Source: Triparma columacea
Lineage: Eukaryota; Sar; Bolidophyceae; Parmales; Triparmaceae
NCBI GenBank assembly: GCA_030267965.1
Contig: BRYA01000655.1
Coordinates: 20,053 to 40,646 of the forward strand
Direction of reading: 5' to 3'
Length of the DNA: 20,594 bases
Under the pieces are notes generated by a model. It did no database searches, was not told the origin of the DNA, and worked only from the letters and a program-made list of their open reading frames with translations. Below, piece by piece: positions 1-10,115 of the stretch. The position numbers were made by a program, and so were the translations under genes. How positions within the stretch are numbered: the first letter of the stretch is position 1; every line of letters starts with the position of its first letter.

Positions 1-1531
1 GCTCAAGTTGACGGACTCGTCGTCGCTGTCCTTGCCCCCCCTCCCCTTCCCTCCCCGACTTTTCTTACTCTTCCCCCCCCCCCCCGCCCCTCCGTTACGC
101 TTGGTCCCTCCCGTCCCCTCGTCGATCGTGGGGGAGTCGATCGTGGGGGAGTCGCCCGCGCCGATCGCGGTGGCGTTGGAGTTGCCCCGAGGGTCCCATG
201 TCCCCGTGTTGTAGTTCCAATCGTGATTCTTCTTGGGGCGCCCCCGGCCCCGGGGGTAAAACGCAGGGGGGGCGACCGCGTCGATCACGGGGTCGTCGGG
301 GGAGTCGCCCGCGTCTGCTGCGTCGGTTGCGACGGCGTCGGTCGCGACGGCGTCGAGGGGGTCTCCCGTCGCGATGGCCTTCTCACTCCACCCCTTCCAG
401 TGGGGCCCATATGGGAGCTCAACGACTCCATACTTACCGCTATGCTTGTACGTTAGCTATGAGCAAGGCAAGGAGTAAGAATTTCAAAGATTGTCAGTAG
501 AGTGACGCGGAACAAATCATCGACCTTCATATTCTCACCGTAATGCTCCTCTTCTTCACCTTCGCCGTTGCTACCAACTCCTTGAGCTCAGGCAAGCTCT
601 TCTTAGCAAACTTGTCTTTCAACTGTACAAGTAAAGCCACCCCCCCCCCCTTCAGCCGGTCCACCGTCAATGGCATCGTCCCAGGTTTTGCACAGCCCTG
701 GGAGAGGAGCGGGTTAAGGTACTGAGTCACCATTACGTCGCAAACACCAGCTTGAACTCTTCCGGTGGGACCGCATATCTCCGCCAATCCTAAGAGACCC
801 AGGCCCCGTGGCCGGTTCTCCCCATTACTAGCTCCTGGCCATGGGTCCTCTATTAAGACAGACTGGGTAAACTCGACCTTTCCTATATAAAGAGCAAAGT
901 GGGTCGTGTTAGGTTGCGTCTTGTTGTATTTGCAGCGCTTCGTTACCCATACCCTTCCCCCCCCCTGCACTCCCCGGACACTCTCATCGACGACTTCAAT
1001 AGGTTCGTTCCCCTTAGTTAACGACAACATTTCCCTCTTGTTCCTAATAACCTCCTTATCAAAGGAGCCCCCCTCCGTTTTAGTCCCTAACCCGTAGCCA
1101 ACGGTTCTGGCATCATACAACCCTTCTGGAAATTCCTCGAGTCGCATCCTAATAATTTTCTCACTATTATCTTGAAGCTCCTTCGTGACTTTCTCCTCTA
1201 ACGTCACTCTCTTCAGTTGTTTCGTCCTGACCCATTTCTTCTTCTCCCTCTCCCTCTCCCTCTCAAGTTTTTCCTGGTACTTCTCCCCCCCCTCCTCCTT
1301 ACAGGCCTTCCGCTCCTTCCTTTGAAAGGCAGCTGCTGCCTCATTGTAGGCAATCTTCATTTGTTTTTGTAAATTTATGCGAAATGCGCAATATTTGGGG
1401 TCACCGAGACGGGGCCCTTTAAATTTTGGATTATTCTCATTCCATACTATGTTCGCTGCATTCGTTCCAGCTTGAGATTTCGATGTGATCTCCGATTGAT
1501 TTTTTACAGGGCGAACTAAAGGCCTAGGCAT
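1..1531 (-). CDS. Unrecognised AT-hook protein, 3' end beyond window
   Basis: I do not recognise this protein. Two exons are visible: 1531..539 and 456..1, joined by an 82-nt intron (457..538) with donor GTGAGA and acceptor CTCATAG. Both sides are in phase 0, so ...KKRSIT joins LTYKHSGKYGVVELPYG. Without splicing the frame stops at 527. The start is the ATG at 1531 in a good context (ACCATGCC); the frame is open further upstream but has no other ATG. At least 483 residues are present. Residues 69-135 are a charged, probably helical stretch rich in Lys, Glu and Arg. Residues 400-407 (RGRGRPKK) match the AT-hook core that binds the minor groove of AT-rich DNA. They are followed by an aromatic WNYNTGTW segment and a Gly/Lys/Ser-rich basic tail ending in an acidic DSDDES patch. 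A nuclear or chromatin role is inferred from the AT-hook only. It is divergent from BBIP1. Confidence 0.7.
121..150. repeat. 15-nt tandem repeat inside exon 2 of the AT-hook gene
   Basis: Two exact copies of a 15-nt unit (gtcgatcgtggggga) lie in the coding frame and encode two DSPTI-type units on the minus strand. Related GA/CG-rich pieces occur near 270-360. A C13 run at 73-85 encodes part of a poly-glycine stretch and is a likely site for length errors. Confidence 0.8.
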
Positions 1532-1920
1532 GGTAGATGGGGAGACAAAAGGGAGAGAGGGAAGAGACAAATGGAGTGAGGGGGAAGGAGGAGTGTGTAG
1601 GGTGGATGTGTGTAGGAGGGAGGTGGGATGTGGGAAGGATTGATGAGGGGATTGACGAGGTGGTGTGATAAAATGTGTTGAAGTAGCTTACAGTCGAATT
1701 TGTAAGTGTTTGTGTGGTTGGATTGTAAGTTGTGGGTTATCGTTGGGGCTAAATGTCGTATGTTCTCGATTTCTTTGAGAAAATTGTGAAATAAATTGGC
1801 TTTTGGGAGATTGGCTCTCGGAATAGATCGAGCCTATCAAATTGTATTTCTTTCTAAAATCCTCTTTTTTACGCCTTAAAAAGGGGAGAATATCTCAATT
1901 AATCTCAATCAATCACATAT
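1532..1920. promoter_or_regulatory. Divergent spacer between the AT-hook gene and BBIP1
   Basis: This 389-nt stretch has no convincing coding frame. It separates two start codons that point away from each other, so it should hold both 5' UTRs and promoters. The side near the AT-hook gene is strongly strand-biased (GA-rich on the plus strand, so a pyrimidine-rich leader for that gene). The side near BBIP1 is AT-rich. I see no clear TATA box or other named motif. Confidence 0.5.
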
Positions 1921-2202
1921 ATGGACAATAGAAGACACTCAATACACAACAACGCACCTAATAGCCTAAATAGAGACTCGAGCAGTCGGAGAGGTTCTGA
2001 ACTTCCAACTTTAACACCAGAACAGCAGACACAGCTTGACATTAAACTAAAGACTGCACAAATACAACACCAGATATCGGGAGGAACGGGTACAAAGGGA
2101 GACAGCCTTAGTAGGATAAGCAGGAAGAACTCACAGACAAGACAAATGGGGGGAGGAGAAGGAGGATTAGACGAATCTGGGAGCGCTAACAACGACAACG
2201 CC

Positions 2203-2236
<34 letters not shown>

Positions 2237-2382
2237 TAAGGGAAGTAATAAAGTCAGCGGGTCTAGTCTTCTCTGAAAAGGGGGAGCACCAATTTGTGCT
2301 CTCAAAGCCCAAGATCATGCCCATAAAGTCCAAGGTAACCGAGAAGCTCGAGGAGCAGATGAAGGAGGCTGGGGACTCGTAA
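1921..2382 (+). CDS. BBIP1: BBSome-interacting protein BBIP1 (BBS18) homologue
   Basis: BBIP1 is the smallest subunit of the BBSome, the coat complex that carries membrane proteins out of cilia; it bridges other BBS subunits during assembly. The 153-aa product has the family core at residues 106-150. The segment VLSKPKIMPIKSKVTEKLEE closely follows the vertebrate core ([20 protein letters not shown]), and an upstream REV also aligns. Known family members are roughly 70-90 aa. Here about 105 extra N-terminal residues are Ser/Asn/Gln-rich and include an 11-residue poly-Asn run (95-105), so they are probably disordered. The start is an ATG at 1921, and no intron is needed. The protein stops soon after the core helix; a +1 frame could extend the helix (see findings). 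It is convergent with IFT172, 159 nt away. The identification rests on motif recall, not a search. Confidence 0.82.
2203..2235 (+). repeat. (AAC)11 microsatellite in the BBIP1 coding region
   Basis: Eleven perfect AAC codons encode the poly-Asn run just before the conserved BBIP1 core. The repeat sits in the poorly conserved N-terminal extension and is likely to vary in length between strains. Confidence 0.95.
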
Positions 2383-2500
2383 GGCTATAGTGAAAGACAG
2401 GAAGGAAGAACTAAAAGAGCTTCAGGAGGATGGGCGAGAAGTAATAGACGTCCCCTCTTGTTTTTTTCCAAACGAACTTTCCCCTCTTCCCTTTACACCG

Positions 2501-2540
2501 CCCTCCCCCCCTCCACCCCCCCCCCCCCCAACCTCCCCCC
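2501..2540. repeat. C-rich tract between the 3' ends of BBIP1 and IFT172
   Basis: The 159-nt convergent spacer (2383-2541) ends in an almost pure C stretch with a few T and A. On the IFT172 sense strand it is a G-rich run immediately after the stop codon and could form a G-quadruplex in the 3' UTR. Its exact length should be treated as uncertain. Confidence 0.7.
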
Positions 2541-2541
2541 T

Positions 2542-5500
2542 CTACCACTGCGCGGTCGCCGCCTCGTTTGTCCACGGGCACTTCCCCGTCTTCGCCACAA
2601 GTGCGTTCCAGTCCTTCTTATTAGCTATACTATTATTAACGTTGATCTGGTCCCTGCTGCTAACCGGGAACCCCGTGACGATGCACGTCGGCTTGTTCGA
2701 CGCGAATAGCCCCGCGTAGATCGTCCCCTCGCTCTCCCCCTGCCTGGGCAGCGCCTGCTCAATGGAGTTGTCCATGCAGATGGAAAGCACCCAGTCCCTA
2801 ACCTCCTCCCTGGCGTCGTGCTCGGGGAGGTAGAAGTACGTGGGCAGCTGGGAGTCGAACGGGACGTTGGTGGCGTCCGCGAAGTCCGCGTTGTCTATGC
2901 CCCCCATGTCCCCCTCCTCAATGGCCTCGATTAGGTCCACGTACCTGTTCAGGAGCATGAACGCCAGGTTCATCTCACCCTCGTCCTTGCAGGCCTGCCC
3001 CGCGACGTAGAAGACCTTGTCGGTGGGGACGACGCCGGCGTAACGGAGGAGAGTGACGGCGCACTTTGCGGCTAGGCCACCGAGCTTCTGACCGATGCAC
3101 TCGTACATCATGTGGGTGTAGTGTGTGGCCATCAGGAGCTGCTCGAACTCCCCGTCGATCTTACCGTCCGTGCTCCTCCCCCTAAGCTCGACCGCCACCC
3201 CGTACAGCACCTCCCTGAGGTCGGAGACCACGCCGGGCTGGTCGGAACGGGACTCCTGGCCCTTGTCACGGCCTAGGACGCCGCAGGTGAGGTCCCTGTA
3301 CATGTCGTAGTACGAGGGCGAGCTTGGGGCCCCGTGTTTAAGGAGCGTCTCCACCGCCTCGTCCAGCTTCAACCCCCCGTCGTCCACGAGCTGCTGGACC
3401 CTCCTGGCGGCATACTTTGTGGTAACTTTCTTCCCCACCCTCTCCTTCTCCGCCGTGTCCCAGAGCCTGTCCCAGTCCCCCCTCTGCGCCAGTACGTCCA
3501 GGGCTGCGTCAGTGTGTCCCATCTCCATCAGCCCGCTCGTGTTCTCCGCCTTTACCATGTACCCGCTGAAGGCGCTCTCCACCCGGTCCGTTAGCATCCT
3601 GTTCCCCCCCGCGAGCTCCTTGGCCTTCTCCCACGCCTGCCCTGATATGCAGACGGAGATGGCCTCGTCCAGGAGGTCTGCCTCTCTGAGGATCTCGGCG
3701 GCGCTCTCGTACTTCTTAACCTCCACCAGCCTGCTGCTGACTCCCCGAACAACCTCCATGTACCTGTTCTTCATGTTGGTCTTGGCCACCCTGACGGCCT
3801 GCTCCCAGATCTCCTCCAGCGCGTCGCTGTCCCTAATGATATCCTTCTTCGCCATTAGGTACGCGTCGATGGCCTCGCTGAACCTTCCGTTCTTCTCCAT
3901 GTTCCTCCCCTTCGACAGGTAGTCCGCCTTCGTCCCCCCCGTCCCCATTCCCGCCTGGGCGCTCTGGTACCTGAGGTTGACCTCGTTGACCTTGTGCGGC
4001 AGGTGCCTCTGCGCCACCCTCAGCGCGTCCTGGTACTGGCCCGCCCCCTCGTACATGGCCAGCGCCAGGTCGGGCTTGCTGGCCTTTACGTACATCTCCT
4101 CGGCCCGCCCGAAGTCCTCCCGCTCGGCTGCGGCCTTGCCCTGGGCGGAGTACACCTCGGGGATGGCGGAGGGATCGTACTGGTCGGCGACCCTGGCGGC
4201 GTCGCTCCAAGACTGCTGGTGGAGGTACATCTCGATGGCCTCCCTGGGCTTGCTGGCGTTGATGAACTCGGCCTCGGCCTCCTGAAACCGCTCCTCGTCC
4301 TCCAAGTAGAGGGCGTACTTAAGGTGGACCTCCGGAACCTTCTTGGGGAGTGCCTCCTTCGAGAGCTCAAAGGCGTGCTCGAATGCCCCGCTCTCCATGG
4401 CGTAGTCAATGGCGGGCTCGAGGAGGCCCAGCTTGGTGAGGAGCTTCGCCCCCGCCGCCCCCCCGAGGTGGAGGGCGTAGGCGTACGCGACGCGCTTGGA
4501 GGCGTTGATGCCGCCGTGGAACTTTGCGACGCGGATCGCCTCCTCCCACTGGTCGTTCGTCCGGTACATGTTAACGGCCGCGAGCCACTCCCCAGCCGAG
4601 GCGTAGTGCTCCTCGGCGTCCCTGAGGTTGCCCTCCATCTCCAGCTGCTGGGCGAGGTACTTGTGGCTCTCCCCGAGCAGCTCCTTCCTGTACTTTCCGA
4701 CGAGCTGGATCATGGTGTCGTACTTGCGGTGGCGCTTGTACATGGCGATGGCGTGGTCCGGCTTCTCGACCGCGAGGTACAGCTTCTCGGCCTCCTTGAA
4801 CTTCTGGGCCTTCTCCATCTTGGCGGCGTTCTCCATGTAAAGCGTGGTGATCTCGGACTCGGGGAGGAAGGACCTGGCGAGCTTGTGGGCCGCCTCCCAC
4901 TCCCCCGCGGCAGTCCACATGTCCACGGCCTTGCTGTGGTTGTCGCTTTGCACGTAGCACCTTTCGGCCTCCTTATACTGCTTCTGGGCGGCGTAGTGCT
5001 CGGCAAGTTCGGCGTAATAGGGCTGGGCCTCTTGGACGTCAAGCTGGTCAGCGAGGTTGAGGGCCTTGGACCACTGGCGGGCCTTGAGGGCGGCGTTGAT
5101 TGCCTTGGTCTGCGCGTGGGCCTCCATGTAGTGATTGATGGCCATGTCGAGCTGACTGACGGAGGCAAGGTAGTCGCCCCAGCTCTCCTCGAGGGAGACG
5201 ACCTGGTTGGGGAAGTGCTTGCGGGCGAGCTCTACGGCCTTACGGAATGCGTGGCCCTTGACGAACCCGTCGAGAGCGCGCTGCTTTTGCCCCATCCTCT
5301 CATAAAAGTCTCCAGCCTTCTCGTACATGTCGGCGTCCTCAAGAGCGATGGCGACACTTTCGAGGAGGTTCGAAGGCTGGTTGATGTTGTTGTCCGCAAT
5401 AACACGGGCGGCCTTTCCGGGCATGCCGGCCTGGAGGTAAAGGTTGATCGCCTGAGCGTAGTCGCCGGTACCCTCCTTCATCAGTGCGGCAGCTTCCTCC

Positions 5501-8031
5501 TGCTTCGTGTCGAGGAGGTACTGGTAGAACTTCCTCCGCTTGTCCTCGGCCTCTGGGTGGTTGCGGCGCTCGGCAACCTCGAGGGCCTCGTTGAAGAGGA
5601 GCAGGTCCTCGTACATTGCGATGGCTTCGTCAACCTTGTTGTGGGCGATGAGGACATCCTCGGCCATCTCAAGCTCCTTCTTGAGCTCCAGCATCTTGGA
5701 GCGGACCTGCCAGTGGTCTCTAGGGTCGACTCCCTGATCCTTGGCGACGTCGGCAAGCTTGGCGACCTTGCGCAGGTACCTCGCGCGGCTGACATCGCCT
5801 AGGGCAGCAGAGCAGCGCTCGGCCATCTTAAGGTTCCAGTTATCAATGCACATCTGCTGAAGCTGGGACCACATGGCCTCAGACTGGGGGGAGAACTCCA
5901 TCCCCTCTAGGATCTGCATCGCAATGACATAGTCCCTATCGTCGATGGCGGTTCCGAAGTCAATTAGCTCCTCAACGAGCTCGTAGCTTGACACAGAGAC
6001 CGTCTCGTCGACGAGGACCTCAGTCTTTCCATTGGCCCTCTCAATGCCGTCGATGTCTCCCTTGATCTCCTTTACCATGACCTGATCCGGGGCGTGGATG
6101 TTGTACCAGACGCACATGGTGTTGCGGTTTTGCGCAACGACGACGTCCGAGCCTGGGACCCACTGGACGTAGCTGCAGTAGTTAAGGAGTGCAGTTCGGG
6201 ACTGCGTTTCCACGTCAAAAAGGTGCAGGACACGGCGCTTGTCACGGAAGAGAAGGAGATTCCCCCTGCTGTTGAGCTCGAGAAAGTCGATCTTGGTGTC
6301 GTGGTTGATGGTGGTTGACGCCTGGGTGTGCATGTTCTTGACGCAGACAGCTTGGTGGTCAAGGAGGTAGGCAATCTTCTTGTTCTTGCCGTCCTCGTCG
6401 TCAACACGGGGGGTATCGGGATTATCGAGACCTTGGCGAGGTGGACGCTCGTTGATGCGGACGGACAACAGATGCGAAGACGTGTACTCAGTCCTAACCG
6501 AGGCGATGATCTCATCACAGCCATATTCGATGACCGAGAGCTCCCCGGCGTAAGAGACCAGGCAAGCGTTAGCAGTGTCAAAAATGAACTTCTCGGACTC
6601 CCCGTTGCCGTGCCACTGGATCTCGGACTGCTTTCCGGTGTCAAGGTCGAGGAGGATGAGGCTCGACTCAGTAAATGCGACGACGTAACGGTCTATCTTA
6701 ACATCAGTATCAGCGTAAATGTTGATCTTGGTGATCTCATGGCCAAAGTTAGACTTGAGGAGGGAGGAGCTCTGGGGAAGGAGGCAGGAAGGGGGGGGGA
6801 GGGTAAGACTGATGGTGCATAAATGGTACATTGGTGGGAACCCACAGCACCCACCTTCTCAGATTTTTTCCTTATGAGCACCTGCGAAGGTGACACGTAC
6901 GTGATCTCAAAAGCCCTCTTGTACGTGTACCGCTTGATGCAAGCGTCGTAGAGGTCAAGGAGGCCACAGAAGGTACCGATGGCAAGGGTTGAACCGTTGT
7001 TCTTCCAGTTCATTGCAGTCACGCTGTACATGTTCTCGACGACCTTCACCTCGTTCTCGTCCCACAAGTCGCTCTTCGCATTGTAGGAGAAAGTGTAATA
7101 GCAGTCGAAGTTTCCGACGGCGACTGAGTCGCCAGTATTGTTGAAGGCAGCGCAAGAGAACTCCTTACACTCCACTTGCCCCTTCTCAGGCTCCCCGGAG
7201 TAGTCGAAGGTCCGCTCGAGGCCACCGTCCCGATCGTAGAATGTAACGAGCTGGTCGTTACCGGCAGCACAGATTGCGCGGCCCCAACTGAGGGCGTAAG
7301 GCACCGAGCTGTGAGTACAAATCTTGGTGTAGGCAGGTCCCGACTGGTTGGAGTCGGGGAAGTTGTAGCGGTAGATAGACCCGTCGAGGTGGGCTGAAAT
7401 GATGCCTGACCCGTTGGGGTTCGAAGCGAGTGCGACGACGTATGACTCGCCGTTGTAGAGGGTCTGGTGTTTGTTGGAGCGAAGCTGCCCAATCTTCACC
7501 TTACCCTCGGCGAGGCCGTAGACGGCCTCGAAGGGGTGGTTGTTAGGCCACACCATGCTCGTGACTGGCGACGTTCCGGAGAACTTATTGCAGATGGACT
7601 TCTTCCCGTTCCAGATAGACTGACTGTCTCCAGCCCACTTATAGACAAACACGATATTATCCGACTGGGCCACAGCGAGCTTGGGCTGCTTGGAGTCGGG
7701 GCAGAAAGCCAACGAGCGCACAATGTAATTTTTAGGTCCCTTGTCATTGGGCTTAGTAGAGAACTTGTCAATCCGATCTCCACTATGGAGGGAGATTGGG
7801 GAAGGGTTATGGGGAGGGGAGGGGTTAGGCGTGGTGAGGGGGGAAGGGAAGCAAGGCAAAGAGATGGGCCGGGAAAACTCACTTTTCGTCGTAAATGCTG
7901 ACGATTCTGTCAACACAGCATACAGCCATCCTTGAATTGTCTGGGGCGAAGCAGATAGCAGTGACCTTCTTCTCCCAAGGGGTAGAACCCTCCGCAGGAG
8001 ACATTAGAGTATTGGCATGCCGGAGTTGCAT
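2542..8031 (-). CDS. IFT172: Intraflagellar transport protein 172
   Basis: IFT172 is the largest peripheral subunit of the IFT-B train, which carries cargo along the ciliary axoneme and helps the turn-round at the tip. Exons are 8031..7883, 7782..6855 and 6771..2542; introns of 100 and 83 nt have GTGAGT and GTGGGT donors and keep the frame, giving 1768 aa (human about 1750). The start MQLRHANTLMSP matches the conserved MxLKHxxTLxSP family start, and the first splice rebuilds YDENGDRIDKFSTKP, typical of the family. Residues 1 to about 631 are WD40-type propellers, with VQWVPGSDVVVAQNRN as a hallmark. About 632-1768 is a TPR-like alpha-solenoid with dense family matches such as AINHYMEA, EVHLKYALYLEDEERF and EEVRDWVLSICMD. 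Near the C-terminus PTCIVTGFPV and NKKDWN align with the family, but the tail is slightly shorter than in human. It is convergent with BBIP1 and divergent from the gene at 8313. Nothing suggests inactivation. Confidence 0.97.
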
Positions 8032-8312
8032 GTTCCTACAGACGATTAAGGAAGAAAGGCAGGCGGGAGGGGGGAAAGAGCATGGTAAGGTTTGGATAGG
8101 TTCGGGAAGGTTCGGGCAATTCATTTTGAATTTATGGAGCAAGGGGGGAGCGTGGAAGGGGAGAACGAAAGGAGGTGTTAGTAAACAAGAGTTAAAGCGG
8201 CGGGAGACTATTTTGGAGTAGCTTACGTTATTTAGAGAGCGTGTAGGAGGAATCTCAAAATCAAAATAAATTAAGGCAGGGGGTCCTGGTGGGGAGGCCA
8301 GTTTCATCAAAA
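8032..8312. promoter_or_regulatory. Divergent spacer, IFT172 / membrane protein
   Basis: This 281-nt non-coding stretch lies between two opposite start codons and is a candidate bidirectional promoter. The plus strand is purine-rich (GGAAGG-type runs), so IFT172 has a pyrimidine-rich leader. I did not identify an X-box (the RFX site used for ciliary genes in some lineages) by eye. Confidence 0.45.
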
Positions 8313-9716
8313 ATGGATCCAATATTCGAAGACCAAAGGGAGGAGAAGGAAGGGATAGTGAGAACGGATTCCGGGCTTGCAGAGGGGCGGGAAGGTGGCG
8401 GTTTTAAAGCGGGAGTTGGTAGGGTAAGGGGTGGAGGACAGGGCCGGGAGGAAAAGGCGGAGGAGGAAGACAACAGAAAACCAGCTGCAAGTGGCAGCAG
8501 GGGAGGGGACGGGAACAAAAAGGGGCTATTATCGTTGAAGGACGTGACCGTTGTGGCAAAAAAGGAGGAGGGTGGAGCTAATTTCCCTGGAGGGGGTCGT
8601 AATATCTTGGAGTCTATAAACACCTTGATGAAGAGCAAAAAGATTGCCCCACCGGAGCTTGCCAAAGGCCTAAAGAAGCTTAAGCTACCTAAAGGGCTGA
8701 AGCCGTCGAAGAAGAGCATCAAGGGGGTGGCAGACAATTCTTCCAGGGAGATCTCTAGGCTCCTCGTCAATGCGAGGAGGGGGGAACTCTTATCTTTGAG
8801 CTCCATCGTGGTCTCAATGGTGGCGGAGCTGTACCCCATCTCCCCCCACTACAACATAGGGCTTGCTTTCTTCTCCATGTACCTCCACAACCTGACACCT
8901 GTTGCTGGGGGGGGGGGGAAGGTGGGAGGAGAGGGGAAGCGTAACAAGTTTTACGCAGAGTACGAGCAGCCTGCGAAAGGCTACTTTTCGGCCTTTGCGT
9001 TGGTGGTTTGTCTTTCAGTCTTCGTCGACATTGACTTTCTTTCTTCGTATCAGCGGCCCCACAATGTTGGGTCAGACTTGAACTTCAACACTTTCCAAGG
9101 CCCTTCCGACCTTCAAAATGTGTGCTACGTTGCCGTCGGGATAAACATGTTCTTGAAAGCTGGTATAACATACAACCTCACGAGCCAGTTCAAGAGTGGA
9201 GTGAGGCTCCAGAGGCGACTGTGGAAGCCGCTCAAGTACTTTGTTCCCACCGTGAACATGCCCAGGAAGGCGAAGATAAGGGACGTCATCATGAAGAGGC
9301 TGATGGCGATCGCCTGGATTGAGCTCATATCTTTTGTCGCAATGCTCGTGCTTAGCATCGTGGCGGCGTTCGCTTTAACGCCTTACCCCCACTTCATCAA
9401 CGACTCAGCTGGGCTCCCCTTGACCCTCCTTATGGCCCTCAAGGCGGTGACCTCCCTCCTCACTACCATGTCCCTCTTGAAAAACACGGACTTGGGAGAC
9501 TTCGTAAAAGAGTTCGGGTGCGTCAGGGTGTTTGGCTGCAAGAGGTGGTACAAGCACAGGAAAAAACGGCTCAAGGAGAAGCGCGGTTTCTCAGCCCCCA
9601 AGGTAATTGTCGACGAGGACTACCTGGCCGGACTCAGAGGAACAAAGTTCTTGGATATGGGAATGGGGCTGTGGGTATGGATAGGCCTGGGTTGGGCATT
9701 AAGGCTTTCAAGGTGA
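8313..9716 (+). CDS. Unrecognised multi-pass membrane protein
   Basis: This is a 467-aa protein in one open exon, starting at the ATG at 8313; the frame is open a little further upstream but has no ATG there. I do not recognise the family. Residues 1-145 are highly charged and low in complexity, with a basic KLKLPKGLKPSKK patch near 125. Four hydrophobic segments follow at about 223-240, 267-287, 330-355 and 368-389. Next come a very basic loop (about 410-427, KRWYKHRKKRLKEKR) and a short hydrophobic C-terminal stretch (448-464, with GLWVWIGLGW). The segment before the first helix (about 160-195) is also hydrophobic and could be a further membrane or re-entrant helix. A GTGAGA donor-like site overlaps the stop at 9713, so a further 3' exon is possible, but I found no convincing one. 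It is divergent from IFT172; shared expression with ciliary genes is only a suggestion. Confidence 0.75.
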   Translation: MDPIFEDQREEKEGIVRTDSGLAEGREGGGFKAGVGRVRGGGQGREEKAEEEDNRKPAASGSRGGDGNKKGLLSLKDVTVVAKKEEGGANFPGGGRNILESINTLMKSKKIAPPELAKGLKKLKLPKGLKPSKKSIKGVADNSSREISRLLVNARRGELLSLSSIVVSMVAELYPISPHYNIGLAFFSMYLHNLTPVAGGGGKVGGEGKRNKFYAEYEQPAKGYFSAFALVVCLSVFVDIDFLSSYQRPHNVGSDLNFNTFQGPSDLQNVCYVAVGINMFLKAGITYNLTSQFKSGVRLQRRLWKPLKYFVPTVNMPRKAKIRDVIMKRLMAIAWIELISFVAMLVLSIVAAFALTPYPHFINDSAGLPLTLLMALKAVTSLLTTMSLLKNTDLGDFVKEFGCVRVFGCKRWYKHRKKRLKEKRGFSAPKVIVDEDYLAGLRGTKFLDMGMGLWVWIGLGWALRLSR

Positions 9717-10115
9717 GAGAGGGGGGGGCGGCGGCGAGCGAAGCGGCGAGCGAAGCGAGCCGCGGGAAGGATAGGCGGCGAGCGATGAGCCCGACGACGA
9801 CACGACGAGCGTGCAATGAGCGCGAGAGCGAAGAGACGAGTGCCATCCGAAGTATGCAGAGGTACCGTACCTTTGTGCGTCCCTCAGTGTTGTTCGTGCA
9901 CCTAGGGGTTGGTTGTCCGGCTAAGTTTTGCGCTCACTCATTTGGCTTACTCTTCCGTCGCACAACGCAGTTTTCGAGCACCAAAACCTGTGCGCATCAT
10001 CTTTTCCCTAGCCGTCGTTACGCAAACGTTGAGCGACATATTGGTGCCATTGCTCTTTGTAGTCGTTGGATGGTACGTGAAGGTAAATGATAGTAGGTTG
10101 AGAAGGAAAGTAAGG
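9717..10115. other. Spacer with low-complexity GCGAGCGAAG repeats
   Basis: This 399-nt stretch separates two plus-strand genes and should hold the 3' UTR of the first and the promoter of the second. It begins with a G8 run, then two exact copies of a 12-nt unit (cggcgagcgaag, 9732..9755), and continues with degenerate CGACGA/GCGAGAG repeats to about 9840. The remainder is less biased. One frame is open from 9909 into the next gene but has no ATG and no family-like sequence. Confidence 0.55.

Noticed and set aside
198..500. Arg-rich plus-strand frame
   Set aside because: It is the complement of the AT-hook exon; its Arg richness comes from CG-rich codons read in the wrong strand and frame.
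2390..2719. Plus-strand frame rich in Pro after BBIP1
   Set aside because: Its first 20 codons are interesting and are reported as a possible BBIP1 extension, but the remainder is the C tract and antisense IFT172.
3994..5802. 602-codon open frame on the plus strand
   Set aside because: It lies antisense to IFT172 in GC-rich DNA and reads as Leu/Val/Gly-rich low-complexity sequence. The IFT172 frame explains the codon pattern.
9909..10115. N-terminal extension of the appendage-domain protein
   Set aside because: The frame is open but has no ATG, and the sequence shows no domain-like pattern; the ATG at 10116 is preferred.
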